Source: CAVZAB01 sp963773155 (GTDB lineage: Bacteria; Pseudomonadota; Alphaproteobacteria; Rhizobiales; Beijerinckiaceae). Taken from it: a stretch of 64,000 bases of DNA. Positions 63,730-64,000 of this stretch are shown in pieces. The notes under the pieces were generated by a model, which saw only the letters and a list, made by a program, of their open reading frames with translations, had not been told where the DNA came from and did no database searches. Each line of letters starts with the position of its first letter. Position 1 is the stretch's first letter. Position numbers and translations under genes: made by a program. The stretch is from assembly GCA_963773155.1 (NCBI GenBank), contig CAVZAB010000013.1:62001-126000 (forward strand), written 5' to 3'.

Positions 63730-64000
63730 CACGCCGCTCCAAGGTAGGCCGCAATCACGTCGGGATGGCGCAGCACCTCGCCGGGTGTGCCGTCGGCGAT
63801 CCTTTTGCCGAAATTCAGCACCGTTATATGGTTTGCCGCCTGACTGACCAGCGTCATGTCGTGGTCGATGATCAGAATCGTCAGGCCGGTTGCCGCGATC
63901 GCCCGCAGCAATTCAGTCAGCCTCAGCTTTTCGGTCGAATTGAGACCGGCGGCCGGTTCATCGAGCAGCAACAGGGTCGGATTGCCGGCGAGCGCGCGCG
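63729..64000 (-). CDS. livG: Branched-chain amino acid-type ABC transporter ATP-binding protein LivG (5' part outside window)
   Basis: Only the C-terminal part of about 90 residues is present; the gene continues past the right edge. Walker B LLLLDEPAAGLNSTEKLRLTELL, the H-loop IDHDMTLVSQAANHITVLNFGKRIADGTPGEVLRHPDVIAAYLG is the standard LivG ending. It is upstream of livF, as usual in liv operons. Confidence 0.92.
   Translation of the reverse strand, partial: RALAGNPTLLLLDEPAAGLNSTEKLRLTELLRAIAATGLTILIIDHDMTLVSQAANHITVLNFGKRIADGTPGEVLRHPDVIAAYLGAA

Overview
The window is high-GC DNA from an alphaproteobacterium, most likely in the Rhizobiales (Hyphomicrobiales). The evidence is the housekeeping set (rpsT, rhodanese, dnaA, dut, coaBC, ubiB, ubiE, mutM, rph, hrcA, lepA), the urtE-ureD-ureABC-ureE-ureF-ureG urease locus, and the many Liv/Opp transporters and sugar-acid enzymes typical of soil or plant-associated members of that order. 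No rRNA gene, intact tRNA, CRISPR array or prophage was seen.

Layout. 1-6.9 kb: end of a urea ABC transporter (urtE) and a complete urease operon with a fused UreA-UreB subunit and an unrecognised membrane protein. 6.9-10.4 kb: valine/isobutyrate degradation (mmsB, acyl-CoA dehydrogenase, mmsA). 10.5-12.0 kb: badly disrupted L-fucose mutarotase and aldose dehydrogenase genes. 12.1-15.0 kb: a ThDP enzyme and a family III CoA transferase. 15.2-32.3 kb: housekeeping block (hrcA, lepA, echA, a DapA-like gene, rpsT, rhodanese, dnaA, cysK, an Rrf2 regulator, dut, coaBC, ubiB, ubiE, mutM, rph), with a truncated IS1634-type transposase joined to the last codons of mutM. 32.3-43.1 kb: sugar-acid catabolism (SDR, FAD oxidoreductase, PfkB kinase, ketoglutarate-semialdehyde dehydrogenase, two FAH-fold enzymes, GntR regulator, UxaA-type dehydratase) with a HAL/PAL-type MIO lyase embedded in it. 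43.4-48.7 kb: an Opp/Yej-type peptide ABC transporter with fused ATPases. 48.8-53.3 kb: uric acid to ureidoglycolate (puuD, uraH, puuE, uraD, allantoate amidohydrolase). 53.3-56.0 kb: nitrilase, SDR and a beta-keto acid cleavage enzyme. 56.3-61.4 kb: heterotetrameric sarcosine oxidase (soxBDAG). 61.9-64 kb: malate/lactate dehydrogenase-like gene and a Liv-type ABC transporter running off the right edge.

How they work together. The purine-ring genes and the urease/urea-uptake genes would together take nitrogen from urate to ammonia. The sugar-acid cluster fits oxidation of an aldonate or aldarate to 2-oxoglutarate. The valine and sarcosine modules are further scavenging pathways.

Sequence quality. 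At least fifteen genes, several essential, carry 1-nt indels relative to their families. In six cases the extra base lies inside a GANNTC that would be GANTC (the CcrM methylation motif) in the correct frame. This points to base-calling errors rather than pseudogenes for most of them. Genes so affected are marked; coordinates span the whole reconstructed gene.
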